Assembly (NCBI GenBank): GCA_031763025.1 | Contig: JASSKH010000006.1 | Coordinates: 6,135,691-6,199,690, forward strand | Reading direction: 5' to 3' | DNA from: Macrocystis pyrifera | Taxonomy: Eukaryota; Sar; Phaeophyceae; Laminariales; Laminariaceae | Length of the DNA stretch: 64,000 bases | Shown: positions 10,795-35,504 of the stretch, one piece after another | Layout: each line of letters starts with the position of its first letter | How positions within the stretch are numbered: the first letter of the stretch is position 1 | Notes under the pieces: model-generated | Told to the model about the DNA's origin: nothing | Databases searched by the model: none | Seen by the model: only the letters and a program-made list of their open reading frames with translations | Position numbers and translations under genes: made by a program

Positions 10795-12692
10795 CTAACC
10801 CCGTCTGATCCCAATCCCAACCCCGCCTGCTTTGACGCTTTGCCATTCACGTGTGTTGGTTGTTTTTTCCCTTGTGTACTGTCCTCTTGCGTTTACCACC
10901 ACAACACCACCACTACCACCATCAACGACGACAACAATAACACCAACAACAACACCGCCAACACCAACACGAACATCAACGACATCGACAACGACAACCA
11001 CCTCGATACCAACGATGACCACAACCATGGCCACGACGGCAACGCAACGAGAAAACAGCCCGACAGCGGAGGCGGTGTTCAAGCAGGTGACCTCGAAGGC
11101 CGGAAGTGCCGACAAGTTCCACATCGACTCTTGCGGCACCGGCGGGGGCAGCCCGAACTGGTGAGGTCAGACACAGCAGTGACTTGTTGGAGCCTACACC
11201 GCAAGGATATTTAGCGCACAGAATTCGACTAGTTCATCTGATATTTTTTCAAAAGTGGTTCATCTAATATTTTTCCACCGGCAGAAAACTACAACTACAG
11301 TACGTACTGTAGTTCGAAGTAGTTTATGGGGGACGCTATGATGTATGAGGGAGGCTACGATGGATGAGACCTCTCTTGATACACCGACCTTTCTCTAAAA
11401 ACCGAAATGTTATTTTTTACAGCCTCGGGTATGCCCGGGCCAAAATCCGTTTGACCTTTTTGTAATCGATATTTGTCCGTAATTCACCTCTCTTAACCCT
11501 TATTGCGGTCCCCTTTTATCGAAACAAATCTGAGAAAGTGACTGCTCTGTCCCTAAAACGGGACTGCAGTTCTCAAAGGAAAAGGTCGGAGCCCCCCCCC
11601 CCCCACACACACACTTGTATCCCCAAATACGTGGTTACAGTTCTGTCTAAGAGGGTCAAAACAATAAATATTACCACCAGGGTAAAATTAACTCCCGCAG
11701 GAGGCGTACTACAGACGGGCGTTATTTTCTGTTGATATCTGGGTATTATCAAGAACAGTTTGCACCAAAATATTGCCGACTCTGATTCCAAGCACTTGGA
11801 CTCGAAAACGTGGGTTACCTAAATCTAGCGTATGTGCCTCAAGACACAGTAGAAACACGCGTACAGGCATACGGTGTTGCGTAAATGGCTCCCCCTGTAT
11901 ATAGAAGGTGGCGTTCCGGGCCGCACGCTAGCGCAGCAGCACCCCCTCTCTTGCACGTTAAACAGCACGCAGCACAGTGCCACAAGTACGGCATTACAGC
12001 ATTCCGTTCTGAATAGCCACCCCCCCCCCCCCCCCCCCCCCCGGGTCGCGCGCTAGCACTTAGCAGCAGCATCCCGGGAGGCAGACGTTGCTCGCACCAA
12101 GTGCGAAGCGCCGCGAGGTGTTTGGCGAGTCGCATGAAGGGTGAGCTGCATCCTACTGAGAACCGCTTGTGAGGCGGACTTGCGTGCGGACGACGGCTTC
12201 ACTGCGTTAAATTATTTTCCGGTGTGGCCACTTCCAGAGACACCAATGGGGGTACTATGTAACTGCCTCATCAGTGCCTTGCCCCGGTACGCGATGAGAC
12301 CATTCCCTTTGGGAGGAGTGAACAATCTCAACCCCGCTCAAATGATCGAACTTAGTCGCCAGCTGTGATCGACCGCCATTAAAAAAACTAAACGCGCCCT
12401 GATTGTCTAGCTGGCCTATTAGTAGTGAGCGGCATGGTTTACACTGCCGTTGCCAACCGACGCCAACCCAACCTACAGATTATATATAGGGGGGGCGCGG
12501 GAACCAGTGGAGGGAGGGAGGTCGGGGGAGGAGAGGAGGAAGGGAGGCAAGGGGGGGGGGGTGGAATCCACGACGAAACCCACCTCTGCACTGCGGCGCA
12601 AGCTGTGTGACGTGACCTTCTTAGTGGCCAACACAGCAGTCTCAGCGATGCAGAACCACGCCCGGGTATAGTCATTTCTTGTGCGTGGCGGG

Positions 12693-12728
<36 letters not shown>

Positions 12729-15482
12729 CCACCCGGCCTGCGTGCTCAAAACATCAACACAACGCTTTGTCAGGTACATGGATGAGGGTCACAGCTACCA
12801 CGAGGGGGACTCTCCGGACGCCAGGATGACGGCCGCGGCGGCTGGGCGGGGGGTGAAGCTGGGGGGAGGGTCGCGGCCTCTGAGGCCGGCCGATCTGGAG
12901 GAGTTTGATATCATCGTCGGAATGGTAAGATTAGGGGTGAGGAGGACTGGGGAGGAGGAGGAGAAGAGGAGGGATTCCTTCTGGTCCTGAATCTTCCTTC
13001 ATGCCGTTCGTGCGTGCGTTTAATGTTGTTGTGGCTGTTTGGGTGTGGCTGGCTGGATGGCTGGCTGGCTTTTTCGTTTTGCGTATGGTTTTTGCGAGGG
13101 ACTGGGTGAGGGGAGGGGGAGGGGCGGTACTCTTCTGTTTCTTGCTTTAGTCGTTTGAGCATTGACCACGCATTCCGCTCGAGACGGAGCACTCACCGTT
13201 TCTAACTCCAATAAAGACACCTCCAACAGTTGGACGCGGGCGGGGTACGAGTACTGATGTCGTGTACCTGGGATGACCGTAGTGGTACGGCCATAAACCC
13301 TCGGGTCCCCATAATGCCGGAGTGGAGCACGTCGAGTTTTCACGGACCAGGTCTGTAGTGACGGGGGGGGGATTCTTTGCGCTGCGCAGAGGGCGGAAGG
13401 GGGGGGGGGGGGGGGGGGGGAGGGGTGTACTCGATATCATGCATGACCGTAGTCGTGTGACAAGGCGGGGGCGGGGGGGAGGGGGGGGGGGGGGGGGGGG
13501 GGGGGCGGGGGTCAGCGCGTCAGTGTTGCTGTCTGAGTCACGCAGGGAACCTTTGCGACGCCGTGCCCTGTTTTTTCTGTTTTTTTTCTGAGTTTTTCGA
13601 TGAAGAAAAATAATCATACAGCCGATATATATATATATTTTTTTCAAATACAGGGATATATATATATACTCGTGCATATATGTAGACGTACACGCAACGA
13701 GATCGAGCATGCGGCGGTTCGATGGGAGAGTCGAGATCGAGATATCCCTTCTTTCGCAACGGGCCTAGAACAGCAGCCAGCATGGGGTATGCCTTTTTTT
13801 GTCAACCAATTCTTGACGCCTTCGATCTCAATCTGCCCACTATTACGGGGGACCATAGTAAATAGGACCAAATTTTGGTCGTAAAAATAAGTAATATGTA
13901 GGTTTTTGTGTGTACCGTGGGTCCTATTTACTATGGTCCCCCGTAATAGCTTGTTCGTGTATGTAGCTATTTGCCTTCGTATCGCGTGAGCAGCAAGCGC
14001 CGGGTGACCCAATTTCGCGCGGCGTTTACCTCGCCCCCCCCCCCCCCCCCCCCAATGCACAAGGAGGAACAGCATGCATTAGAAGAGGAAATGAGGGAAA
14101 TAGACAATGTGAGATGCAGGAGTTTGGTATGCTAAGTAGCAGCGAGAAAACGATCGCTATCCTAGAAGATAGATGGTGGCCACAGGCGGCGAAACAGGAA
14201 GGGGATAAGATTTGCAAAAAAAACTAGGTAATATATGGAAACAACGTAATGAGCACCCAAGTGTTGTAGATGTCTCTTCTAGGAATAGGAATAGGAACGG
14301 TGCTAGGAACGGTGCTAGGCACGGTGCTCCGTCTAGAAAGGGGTGCGTGGTCAATGGTCATATGACTGAGGCAAGCAACAAATGAGTGCGCCCTCCCCCC
14401 CCCCTCATCCTGCCTCCCTTTCCCCCCCTCCCCCCCCCCCCCCCCACCATTCTGTACCCCCCTACCTGATACCCCCGTTCCCATTCCCCCGTTTCCCGTC
14501 CCCGCCTCCCTCCTCCTACATGCCACATCCTCCTTCCCCTCCCCCCAGAAGTGACGTACGACTTGGCCCCTGCTGGCCTCGATAGAATGGTTGGTAGTCC
14601 GCGCTACAATAATTAATTCTCACATCTTCTTTTTACGAGAAAAAATCCGAGAAATTTCCCAGGCGGTCGGGGTTATATGTAAGGGTTAGGGTTGGGGTTA
14701 AGATTTATAGTCAGCATATTTGAACCATTTCGTCGAAGCCAGGCCGAGGTCAGCGTACTTTTACAGCCCTCCCTCGCTCCCTCCTCCCCCGCTACCCCCG
14801 CCCCCTCTGTCTCAACGTCCCGTCACCGCCGCCGCCCGATGCTGTACGATACTGTCCGCCCAAGGACCCCGCGAACACAGAGGCGATCTCTACCGCCGCT
14901 AAACACTGGGGCAAGAGCGACCTGGCCGCCGCGAAGATGAGGACGATGACGTCGTACTGCCGCGACAGCCCCGGCTTCAACACCGTACCCGACCCCTACT
15001 ACGGAGGATCGAAGGTTAGTTTGCGTTCCACCGCCCCCATCTCCATCGCACCGCCCCCACCCCCTTCCCCCCACCTCACCCCACCCGACACCGCCATGGT
15101 CGTAGAAATGTGAAAGTGTTTAGCGACGGAGGCTGCCTGCACGAGGCCCTACGCTTGACGTCGGCTGCTGGCGATATGCTCTATTTTTTTGTGTTGTTAT
15201 TAAACTGGTCCCGCGTTTTTGTTGTGTGCTTCTTTTGTGTCTTGCGCTTCAGTGTGTGTTTTTTTATCTTCATTTTTATTTTCAATTTTTGTGATTTATG
15301 TTTTTGTATTGTGTGCTTTGTGTTTGCTCGTAAACTTGTGTGTTTTGTTTCACCCAGCTCTCCCTCTCTCCTTCCCTCCCTCCATTTCTCTCCTTCTCCA
15401 TTAGGGGTTCGAGACCGTGCTGGACCTTTTAGATGACGCGTGTGAAGGTCTCCTGGAAAAATGCCTTGCCGGCGAGGCGTAA
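7432..15482 (+). CDS. Low-molecular-weight protein tyrosine phosphatase, plastid-type leader (6 exons)
   Basis: Joined exons: 7432-7531, 10078-10161, 11059-11160, 12774-12924, 14865-15014, 15405-15482. The family removes phosphate from phosphotyrosine through a cysteine-phosphate intermediate. The P-loop VCLGNICRS is split between exons 2 and 3 (Cys55), and the acid loop VPDPYYGG (Asp189) ends exon 5, so both catalytic parts are present. Other family blocks are SPTAEAVF, HSYHEGD, SRPLRPADLEEFDIIVGM and GFETVLDLLDDACEGLL. The predicted precursor is 221 residues, versus roughly 155-165 for typical members. The extra N-terminus is a hydrophobic signal peptide with junction CDA|FVTSP, then a Gly-rich linker. 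All splice phases agree provided one G is added to the G8 run at 10110-10117. The link of exon 1 to exon 2 rests on phase and strand only. Confidence 0.8.
9736..9760 (+). repeat. (CAG)n microsatellite
   Basis: A run of GCA/CAG trinucleotides lies in intron 1 of the phosphatase gene. Confidence 0.8.
10078..10161 (+). CDS. LMW-PTP exon 2: Gly-rich linker and P-loop
   Basis: After the CTGCAG acceptor the exon encodes a Gly-rich stretch and then KTKVLFVCLGNICR, ending AG|GTGGGG. As given, the G8 run at 10110-10117 throws the frame; nine Gs restore it. An alternative in-frame start is ATG at 10068 (MAAD). Confidence 0.8.
10301..10380 (+). repeat. (TGGTA)n pentanucleotide array
   Basis: About 13 nearly perfect TGGTA units, with degenerate copies continuing to about 10470, fill the start of phosphatase intron 2. 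Confidence 0.95.
10530..10602 (+). mobile_element. Poly(C)-tailed family B copy (plus orientation)
   Basis: GGTCATACGACTACGG and TTCATGATATCAAGTACA run straight into a C-run of about 16. It lies in phosphatase intron 2. Confidence 0.6.
10758..10794 (+). repeat. Poly(C) homopolymer, about 36 nt
   Basis: An unbroken C-run in phosphatase intron 2, among the longest in the window. The sequence before it does not match families A or B. Confidence 0.9.
11059..11160 (+). CDS. LMW-PTP exon 3
   Basis: Acceptor GAAAACAG|C completes the Ser codon of the P-loop. The exon encodes PTAEAVFKQVTSKAG and ends HIDSCGTGGGSPN plus TG, with donor GTGAGGTC. An (AAC)n-rich stretch fills the last part of the preceding intron. 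Confidence 0.88.
12043..12370 (-). mobile_element. Family B-related repeat beside a C-run
   Basis: From CAGACGTTGCTCGCACC to about 12370 it matches 21030-21320: shared GGTGAGCTGCATCCTACT, then GGTGTGGCCACTTCC. It lacks the first ~130 bases (tail side) of the 20.9 kb copy. The adjacent C-run (12019-12042) is in the opposite sense to the usual tail. Confidence 0.55.
12690..12730 (+). repeat. (TGCC)n microsatellite
   Basis: About ten CCTG/TGCC units just upstream of phosphatase exon 4. Confidence 0.95.
12774..12924 (+). CDS. LMW-PTP exon 4
   Basis: Acceptor TTTGTCAG|G completes the Trp codon. The exon encodes YMDEGHSYHEGDSPDARMT and SRPLRPADLEEFDIIVGM, then donor GTAAGATT. A TGCC microsatellite (12690-12730) lies just upstream. 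Confidence 0.9.
13127..13240 (-). mobile_element. Poly(C)-tailed family A copy (tail short)
   Basis: GTACTCTTCTGTTTCTTGC, ATTGACCACGCATTCC and GACACCTCCAACAGTTGG match the family A 3' end. It lies in phosphatase intron 4. Confidence 0.6.
13241..13475 (-). mobile_element. Two adjacent family B copies with poly(C) tails
   Basis: One copy covers about 13241-13360 (GACCGTAGTGGTACGGCC, CATAATGCCGG). A second begins after the G-run at 13398-13420 with GTACTCGATATCATGCATGA and stops after about 45 bases at another G-rich tract (13466-13507). Confidence 0.55.
13841..13948 (+). mobile_element. MITE copy 2
   Basis: TA-flanked 108 bp element; termini TTACGGGGGACCATAGTAAA and its inverse. It lies in phosphatase intron 4. 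Confidence 0.88.
14055..14400 (+). mobile_element. Poly(C)-tailed family A copy (plus orientation, long)
   Basis: It matches the 4.4-4.7 kb copy over about 300 bases (GAGAAAACGATCGCTATCCT, GATAGATGGTGGCCACAGG, GGTGCGTGGTCAATGGTC) and ends AACAAATGAGTGCGCCC plus C-rich sequence. A local expansion repeats ACGGTGCTAGG. An unrelated C-run (14034-14053) precedes its 5' end. Confidence 0.65.
14865..15014 (+). CDS. LMW-PTP exon 5
   Basis: The exon starts in phase 0 with DPANTEAISTAAKHWG and ends with the acid loop VPDPYYGGSK, then donor GTTAGT. The acceptor GCCCAAG| follows a C-rich tract. Confidence 0.85.
15405..15482 (+). CDS. LMW-PTP exon 6 with stop codon
   Basis: Acceptor TCTCCATTAG| is followed by GFETVLDLLDDACEGLL, EKCLAGEA and TAA. 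This is the usual C-terminal end of the family. Confidence 0.9.
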   Translation, partial: GFETVLDLLDDACEGLLEKCLAGEA

Positions 15483-15669
15483 CGGCTCCTCCAAACTAGT
15501 GTTTAACATTCCGTTTGTTTTCCTCCTTATTCCCTGTTTCTTTTCCCTCTAACTTCGTGGGCGTGCCGCAAAGGCCATGTTGGATGATAAAATCGCGTCT
15601 AGAGCCCTGCTCCGCTTCAGAGCAGAGAGAGCAGCATGAAGTTTTCAGCGATATATGGTTGTTTTTGTT

Positions 15670-15770
15670 TGGGGGGAGGGGGGGGGGGGGGGGGGAAGGG
15701 CGTACTCATTTGTTGCTTGCAATAGTCATTTGACCATTGACCACGCATCCCTTTCGAGACGGGGGGGGGG
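15670..15770 (-). mobile_element. Poly(C)-tailed family A copy
   Basis: A G-run (about 15677-15695) then CGTACTCATTTGTTGCTTGC and CATTGACCACGCATCCC; it breaks off at another short G-run. Confidence 0.65.
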
Positions 15771-15950
15771 GGTCATCGAACGTTTTGGTTTGCTCTTCCA
15801 TTTTTCGGCTCGTTTCCGACGGCGTTGGATATTGCTGTGTGCCCCCCCCCCCCCCCCCTTCAGGACAGTGCGCGCACATTTTTTCAGAAAAAATAGTTGA
15901 TACTAGTGAGGAATAGGTTTTACAGTGGTAATGGGGTTGTTTACCCTCAT

Positions 15951-16025
15951 CACTGCAATCCCGTTTCTGCGGACAAATTAGTTGGATTTTTTTTGTAGTT
16001 TGTCCCCAAACGGGACTGCGACTCT
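15951..16025. repeat. Short hairpin repeat
   Basis: GCAATCCCGTTT...GGACAAA pairs with downstream TTTGTCCCCAAACGGGACTGC. Related half-sites occur at about 11543-11575 and 17745-17800, suggesting a very small MITE-like family. Confidence 0.55.
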
Positions 16026-16244
16026 AAAATGGTTGAAGCTCTTTTCTCAGTGACACACTCATCATTCGATTTTTTTTTCGATCGTTGAGGACAATTCTTC
16101 AACTATCTACGTATCAGTATGTAGCACGCCTCTTCGCCTATACACGCCATGACTAAATTTCTCTCTCACTCTCGCTTCTATGTTCGCCTTTGGCCTTTTT
16201 AACTCACCATGCCTCTTATCTCTCAGAAATAATTTTCGCCTTTT

Positions 16245-16649
16245 TTGGTCATGATGCCTTTTCGTCTCCAACAAAAGGAATTTTGGGTATTGTTCTTCCC
16301 GCAAGTTATCTTGCCTGCGCTTCTGTTGGTGTGGACCACGTGCTGCAAAAATAACGTATTGATATATTGTGTACGAACGGTGCCGATGCCCGCCGCCCTC
16401 GCTCTAAGTGCAGTCTATATAACATCATGGTGTACGAGGCCAATTATGAACGTCACGAGAGTAAAACAAGCTATTTGGGTTGCGGCCATCATCGTGCCAG
16501 CCGTCTACGTGAACAGGGCGGACGCGCGCAGCAGCAGCACACGGACGACTCGTACCTCATGCCGCGCGCATGTCAGAGAGAGAGAAAGAAAGAGAGAAAT
16601 AAAGTCCTTGCTTTGTAGCTCGGTTTACACCTTACATGTACCAGTATAA
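16245..16649 (+). CDS. Hypothetical ORF with hydrophobic segments (doubtful)
   Basis: I do not recognise this frame. From ATG at 16251 it begins MPFRLQQKEF and contains three hydrophobic stretches, near FFPQVILPALLLVW, AALALSAVYI and IWVAAIIVPAVYV, then an Arg/Ser-rich tail. Codon use is not clearly GC-rich like the nearby exons, and no splice context supports it. It may be chance. Confidence 0.15.
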   Translation: MVMMPFRLQQKEFWVLFFPQVILPALLLVWTTCCKNNVLIYCVRTVPMPAALALSAVYITSWCTRPIMNVTRVKQAIWVAAIIVPAVYVNRADARSSSTRTTRTSCRAHVRERERKREIKSLLCSSVYTLHVPV

Positions 16650-17623
16650 TATGCCAGTACATATCCCGCCTGAGACTTGGATAAACTGAGTTCACAGCTT
16701 CTGATTTTGTTTCCCCTCAACAAAGGGCTGCGTACTATACCCGGTGTTGAGGTCATATTAAACCTACTGTATGCCGTCGTGCGTAAGTAATACTATAATA
16801 GTATCGCACACTGCACAACAGCACACAGCACATAGCTTGCACAGAGGACCTTCGACCAAAAAAATACATTTTGGACGAAATCCCCGGTGTCACACTCATA
16901 GCTTGCTGATGTTTTATTTTTATTGTTTTTATTTCTTCGTGTACCCCTGCAGCCCGAGCTGCTGCTGAGGTATATGCGGTGCTCTTCTGCTGTGCAATTG
17001 CCCCACGCGTTATTTCGGCACTTCGTTTCTCCTGTGCTCTCTCTGCTCTTGAGGAGAGCTCTACGAATACCTCCAACCCAAAAGCCGACTAAGAGAAGAG
17101 CCAAAAACAAAGTGTACCCCGATGACCGTGTACACGGCCATAAAGCCTACAATATGTAGGCACATCGTCGAACAATGTTGTGAAGCCCTGTTAGACCATT
17201 CATTGGCGTAGTACCTGGTATATAGTATAGGGATGGTGGCGTATTTTGTGATGGGGTAAATGTCTCACATGAGGAGCTCAATACGCCACCCGGACACGAC
17301 TTCGAAGAAGTTGCGTCGCGCAGCGCGGGTCGGGATTTCTGTATGCGCTACAAGTAGTCCTAAAGCAAATATACCAGGTACTACTAATGATATTTTAGTA
17401 AAAACATCAGTTTATTCAACCGGTACCAGGTGTATAGTTGCCCACCTAACTTTTTTTTTTTCTGCTTGAATCCTCGGGCGGATTGGAAAAAAATCAAGCT
17501 CAGTAAGCTCAACCCACTACTAATATTGCGTTTAGAATACGTGCTACGTACCGTGTGTCAATTTCACCCGCAGCTCCCGTTGCAACAGCAGAACTACTGC
17601 TGTGTTAGTATAATAGCTGCTGC

Positions 17624-17733
17624 TATTACGGGAGACCAGAGTAAATAGGACCAAATATTGTTAGTAAAAAACATGTAATTATATAGGTTTTTGACTGTAA
17701 AATAGGTCCTATTAACTATGGTCCCCCGTAATA
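17624..17733 (+). mobile_element. MITE copy 3
   Basis: TA-flanked; left TTACGGGAGACCAGAGTAAA, right inverse TTACGGGGGACCATAGTTAA. Flanking bases differ outside the TA, supporting a TA target duplication. Confidence 0.88.
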
Positions 17734-18870
17734 TCACTTTTTAGAACTGCAGTCCCGTTTCGGGGACAAACTCTGAATTTATGTAGTTTGCCCCCCAAAT
17801 CTGACAGGAAGAGACTGCAGAGTGAAGGAGTTACCTACTGAGTTGTAGGGGTAGAAGATCGATCGTTTGCCCAGCCCAGGGTAATCCTTATAACACTCTC
17901 CCCCCCTCTGAACGGCGGGATTTTTGGGGCATCGGAACCGCTAACGTCTGTACGCTGACCTACCCGCTTCGTTTCAACACCTACCTGGGGAACCAGGCTG
18001 CAGGGAGATGTGTTTTTAGGGGCGCACGCGCTAGCGTTTCTATAAAAGAAACGTTCGAAGTGTCTTCCCCTCTATGAGGCACCATGACATTTGGCGTCGT
18101 CGGCAGGACTACGTCCCCGCTGAGCCTAGGGCACCTTCTTCCAAGCTATCTTCCTGAACTACAGTACATCTCCAACAGCTCAGGTTGTGAGCATCAATCA
18201 CATGTGCATTTCTGATTTTTAGCAGTTCAGACGTCAGAATCTTGTTTTTGTACCCCACGAGCATTAGATCGGCAACAGCACGTCACTATTAATGACTTTC
18301 AGTTAGCTAGAAGCGTAGCAAACCACTGCAGTTTTACCGCAGTCGCTCTCCGCACACGGCCTCGTGATCGTCCGCATGACAAAACCCAGATTCTTGAGAT
18401 GGCTGTGACTCTGTAGGAGCACCAAGAGAGCTGAAACATACGTACTACCGAGTACCAGGTACGTCATTTTCGTTATTTTTTCTACAAACATTTCTCATTC
18501 CCTTTTCCCTTTCTGCTGGGATTTCTCTCGGGTAGCCAGTACCCGTGTCCTGCCGACGACGCCGAATGTGAAGGAGTTATCTCCTGAGCCATAGGGAGGG
18601 GGAAAAGATCGGTCGATTACCCAGCCCAGGGTGGTAATCCTTCTAAGAGTTTAGGAGGCTCAACCGATCAGAAAATGTTCGGGCCCAAAAGTGCAACCCC
18701 TGCCACGGCCGCGGGATGCGAGTCAGCGGCACCCCCAACGATATGATTGGGTGAACGAGGAGTCCGGTCAAACAGAAACGCAGATGTTATTCCGAACAAT
18801 ATTTTGGGTCATATCCCTTTTAGCAGTGTTAGCACTGCACTCACTCCCGCTTTCGGGACACACGACTCGA

Positions 18871-19226
18871 ATTCTAAGTAGTTTGTTCACAAAACTGATG
18901 TATTAGTGATGATAGTAAAGAGACTGCAGGTTCTAGAAGATTCTAAGTAGTTTGTTCACAAAACTGATGTATTAGTGATGATAGTAAAGAGACTGCAGGT
19001 TCTAGAAGATTCTAAGTAGTTTGTTCACAAAACTGATGTATTAATGATGATAGTAAAGAGACTGCAGGTTCTAGAAGATTCTAAGTAGTTGTTCACAAAA
19101 CTGATGTATTAGTGATGATAGTAATAGTAAAGAGACTGCAGGTTCTAGAAGATTCTAAGTAGTTTGTTCACAAAACTGATGTATTAGTGATGATAGTAAT
19201 AGTAAAGAGACTGCAGGTTCTAGAAG
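18871..19226 (+). repeat. Tandem array of five 69-75 bp units
   Basis: Units begin ATTCTAAGTAGTTTGTTCAC and end CTGCAGGTTCTAGAAG, at 18871, 18940, 19009, 19078 and 19152. Three units are 69 bp; the last two carry a 6 bp ATAGTA insertion. Near identity means recent amplification. Confidence 0.95.
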
Positions 19227-20394
19227 GGTTAAGCAGCCCGGTCAGTCAGAAATACTTCGGCGCCTTTTCACACCAGGTACTTTCCATCACCCATCTGTGT
19301 GTGTTTGTTTGTTTGTTTGCTTGTTTGCTTGTTTTTTTTTGTTTGGACTTCATAGGTGTTACTTCGGCACCAAAGAAATGCCCACCTGTATTCCCATCGT
19401 ACACATCAGGCGTCCTGAGGTATAGGCGGCATGGCACCCAACCACAAAGGGACAGGGGGTATTGGCTACCGTTGCCGTCTGATACGGGAGTAGTAGCATA
19501 ACACATACCCCCCTCGGACAAACTTCGAACATCACTTTTGCTCTAGACGACGCGGGCAGCAGTACTAGAAAACTCCGAGCGATTCGGCTTTGGAAAATAT
19601 CTTCGTTTTCGAGTGACTTACAAAAGAGCTGCCATTTTTTCATTTCGTGCACTCCCCCCTTGAGGTTTGGAGAAAGTCGGTTCTGAAATTCGTCCCAGGA
19701 TGCGAGTGATCTGATCAATCTTATCACCTTAGCGTGATATCATCCATACGCTAGTCCCTTAGGCGAGGACTCCCCGTCAATCCGAACAACCCCCCCCCCC
19801 CCCGAAACGTGCCCCGTCTCCCGCTTGCCCCGGCAATGTAGGATGCTAGGGTTTATGGGATGGTCTTACGATGACCCCGGCCATTTTGTTTCGTTCCCAT
19901 TTGTTGTATTCGCCCCTCCTCTTTTCGCTCTCCCTCCCTTTAGTATTTGTGGTTTAGACCCGGGGTCACACTGTTGCAATAGGCTCTCTCTCCCTCTCCC
20001 TCCCCCCCTCTATGGTTCGTGCGTTGCAAGTTTATGGCGAGAAGGCATTCGGTCCTTTCTTGACATGCATGCCGGATGATCACTACAACCCCCCACCACC
20101 ATCACCATGTTGCGTGCAATGCATGGCTCGAATGAAAATCGGATTGCAAACGTATTGGGCGCTTTTTTCAGCTGAGGGGCCCCGCCGTCAGTCGGTAAAT
20201 TCCCCCCCCCACCTACCCCTCGCATGCCTCCATAGTCGTGTGTTGCGGCTGGTTGTCCGTCCGGCTGTATGCCAGTCTCTCCGACCGGGAGGGGGGGGCG
20301 ACGTCTAACAGAAATCTTCCCACCCAGCTAAACGGAAAACCTCGCCGAGACATATTGTTTACATTTCTGGCCCCAGACAGGAGGGTTTGTTGAT

Positions 20395-20470
20395 AGGCCA
20401 TGCAGGGCCGTAGTAGTGACATACGGCCGTAAACCCTCGCATCCCTCCAATGGGGAGCGGGGTTTGTGCA
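20395..20470 (-). mobile_element. Family B fragment
   Basis: GGCCGTAGTAGTGACATACG and GTAAACCCTCGCATCCCTCC match family B; no long G-run is attached. Confidence 0.45.
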
Positions 20471-20707
20471 TCGTTTATTGTTGGGGTGAGGGTCCATTCA
20501 ACTTTTTATCGCAAAAGAAAAAAATAGCTTGAGTAGGTACGACACCTACTATACGAACGTCACCCATAGATATTGATATTGCGACCAGAACCTTGATGAA
20601 AGCCGTGCGATATCTTCCTCTATTTCTTATAAACTGCCATGTCATAGACTGCTTTACTGTGGGCGATGATATAATGTCGACCGCTCGTACGTACTAGTTT
20701 GTTTTTT

Positions 20708-33831
<13,124 letters not shown>

Positions 33832-34904
33832 TATCCAGTCCTCCTTGGTCAGAAGGCTTACACTATATGTTGACACTGCTGTATAGCTGGGATGGGTCTG
33901 CAGTGGGTCGTTCGTTTCGTCCGCCGTGATTAGTATGTCTGCCTGTCTGCAGTGGACAGCTTTCCTTTCTTTATCGACGGGTAGCTGTTACAAAAGGGTT
34001 CTGCTGCGCTGTCTCGAGGCGACAACCAGCCCCACCCAGCCCCACCCAGCCGGCGTTCTTCTTGGTGAGCGTATATACGGAGGATGCCGGTAGAGGGTCC
34101 GCAAAGCTCTGCCTATAGGAACCTGTGTCGGCGGATGGTTTCCTCGTGCTCTTGCAAGCCGCGACAGAAAAAACTCGTCTCTAGGCAATTTGCCCAGCTT
34201 CGCCGTGCTCTCTCTCCACAAGTAGCGTGGCCCTGACGTGCTTAATTAGCACGTCGCATCCAGCTTGAAGAACACATATAGAAGATACGGATGATGACGA
34301 GGAAGAGGACAGTTGGGACAGAATGCGCGCATGGTGCCGTAAGGCATGCGGGGCTTGCAGCTGCTGACAAAGTTTAGAGTTGAAAACCTGCTACGATACG
34401 AAAATAATCTAACCGCATCTATATACGCCTCCGGGATTGGTCAAAGATAAGCCAATAGGAACGTCAGGTTGCGGTTCAAAAATGCAAAAAAGATTGCAAG
34501 ATCCTGGATACCTGGCACGTATTCGTTTTGCTGTACCTGATATTGCTTGACCACGGGTGGATATGAGGGAAACGAGCTATTAATAGAACTATTAATAGTG
34601 TTGCACGGGCTGTGGGTATCTTTCATTTCGCCCATTAAAAAAATGAGCACATACAAATCATACAGAAGGTGGGTAACTGAATGATACCGTACACGCTTTT
34701 TTTTACCTTCAGTCTGTTTTGAACATCTCATGTATCATCTTCGCCCCTGCTTATCCAGCTCCCTCTCTTTGGTGCCTCAGATCCGGGGTTTCGTAAGAGG
34801 CACTTCTCCCCCCCCTCACTGATGTACAATTCATTCTACGCTGTCATCCATGTGCAAGAAAGTCCGCTTCACGAGCGGTTCTTGGAAGGATTCAGTTCAC
34901 CCTT

Positions 34905-35065
34905 GATGTATGTGACTCGCCGAACACCTCACGGCGCCTCGCGCTTGGTGCTCGTAGCGATGTTTGCCTGGTCGGCAAAAAACCGGCGTGCTCCGTCCCG
35001 GCATATATCTTGGGAATGGGAGGGTCTATGGTCAGATGGCTACAGCCATGCATGGTATTGAGTGC
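34905..35065 (+). mobile_element. Family B copy (plus orientation, no C-tail)
   Basis: GTGACTCGCCGAACACCTCA, CGCTTGGTGCTCG and GGGAGGGTCTATGGTCAGA follow the inverse of the 20.9 kb copy. It ends CATGCATGGTATTGAGTGCA without poly(C). Confidence 0.55.
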
Positions 35066-35504
35066 ATGTGCCGTACGTGACATGGCATCACACTGCAGTA
35101 GACCACACACGGTGCGCAACATTTACGATACTGTACATACATGCATGGGTGTATGCTCCTGATGAAAACACTGCTCGACAAATTCTCTGTCGGTGGCCTA
35201 CTCTAAGGAACCTGTCAAACCCGCACGTGCTGCAGTATGGGGTCTCTACTTACACTACTTAGTCTATTAGTAAGAACGCCGATGATTTAAACACATCGGA
35301 CAGACAGACAGATCACGATCTGGATGATCTACAGCTAGATCCCAACCTGCCGTTCTGAGTTACTGCTGTAGAGGATATGTTTGTATACGTACCAGGAAAT
35401 AGTCCAGAGCCAAACCCAGCAAAACATGTGCGCTATATGCATACTACTTCTGATCCGTAGATCGTGCGGGTTTTACACCCGCCACCCCGGTACATGATGC
35501 GCGT

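Larger units (their letters stand above)
15483..20707. other. Intergenic region between convergent genes
   Basis: No convincing gene between the phosphatase stop and the NHL-gene stop. A 130-codon plus-strand frame at 16245-16649 has three hydrophobic stretches but no family motif. Contents are a family A copy, a hairpin repeat, a MITE, a ~75 bp direct repeat (17822-17895 and 18568-18640), the 69 bp array and a family B fragment. Confidence 0.5.

Noticed and set aside
10832-11039. Asn/Thr-rich frames upstream of phosphatase exon 3
   Set aside because: They translate an AAC/CCA-rich simple repeat in the intron; the true exon starts at the acceptor at 11058.
19359-19727. 122-codon minus-strand frame
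   Set aside because: No recognisable motif, mixed composition and no splice context.
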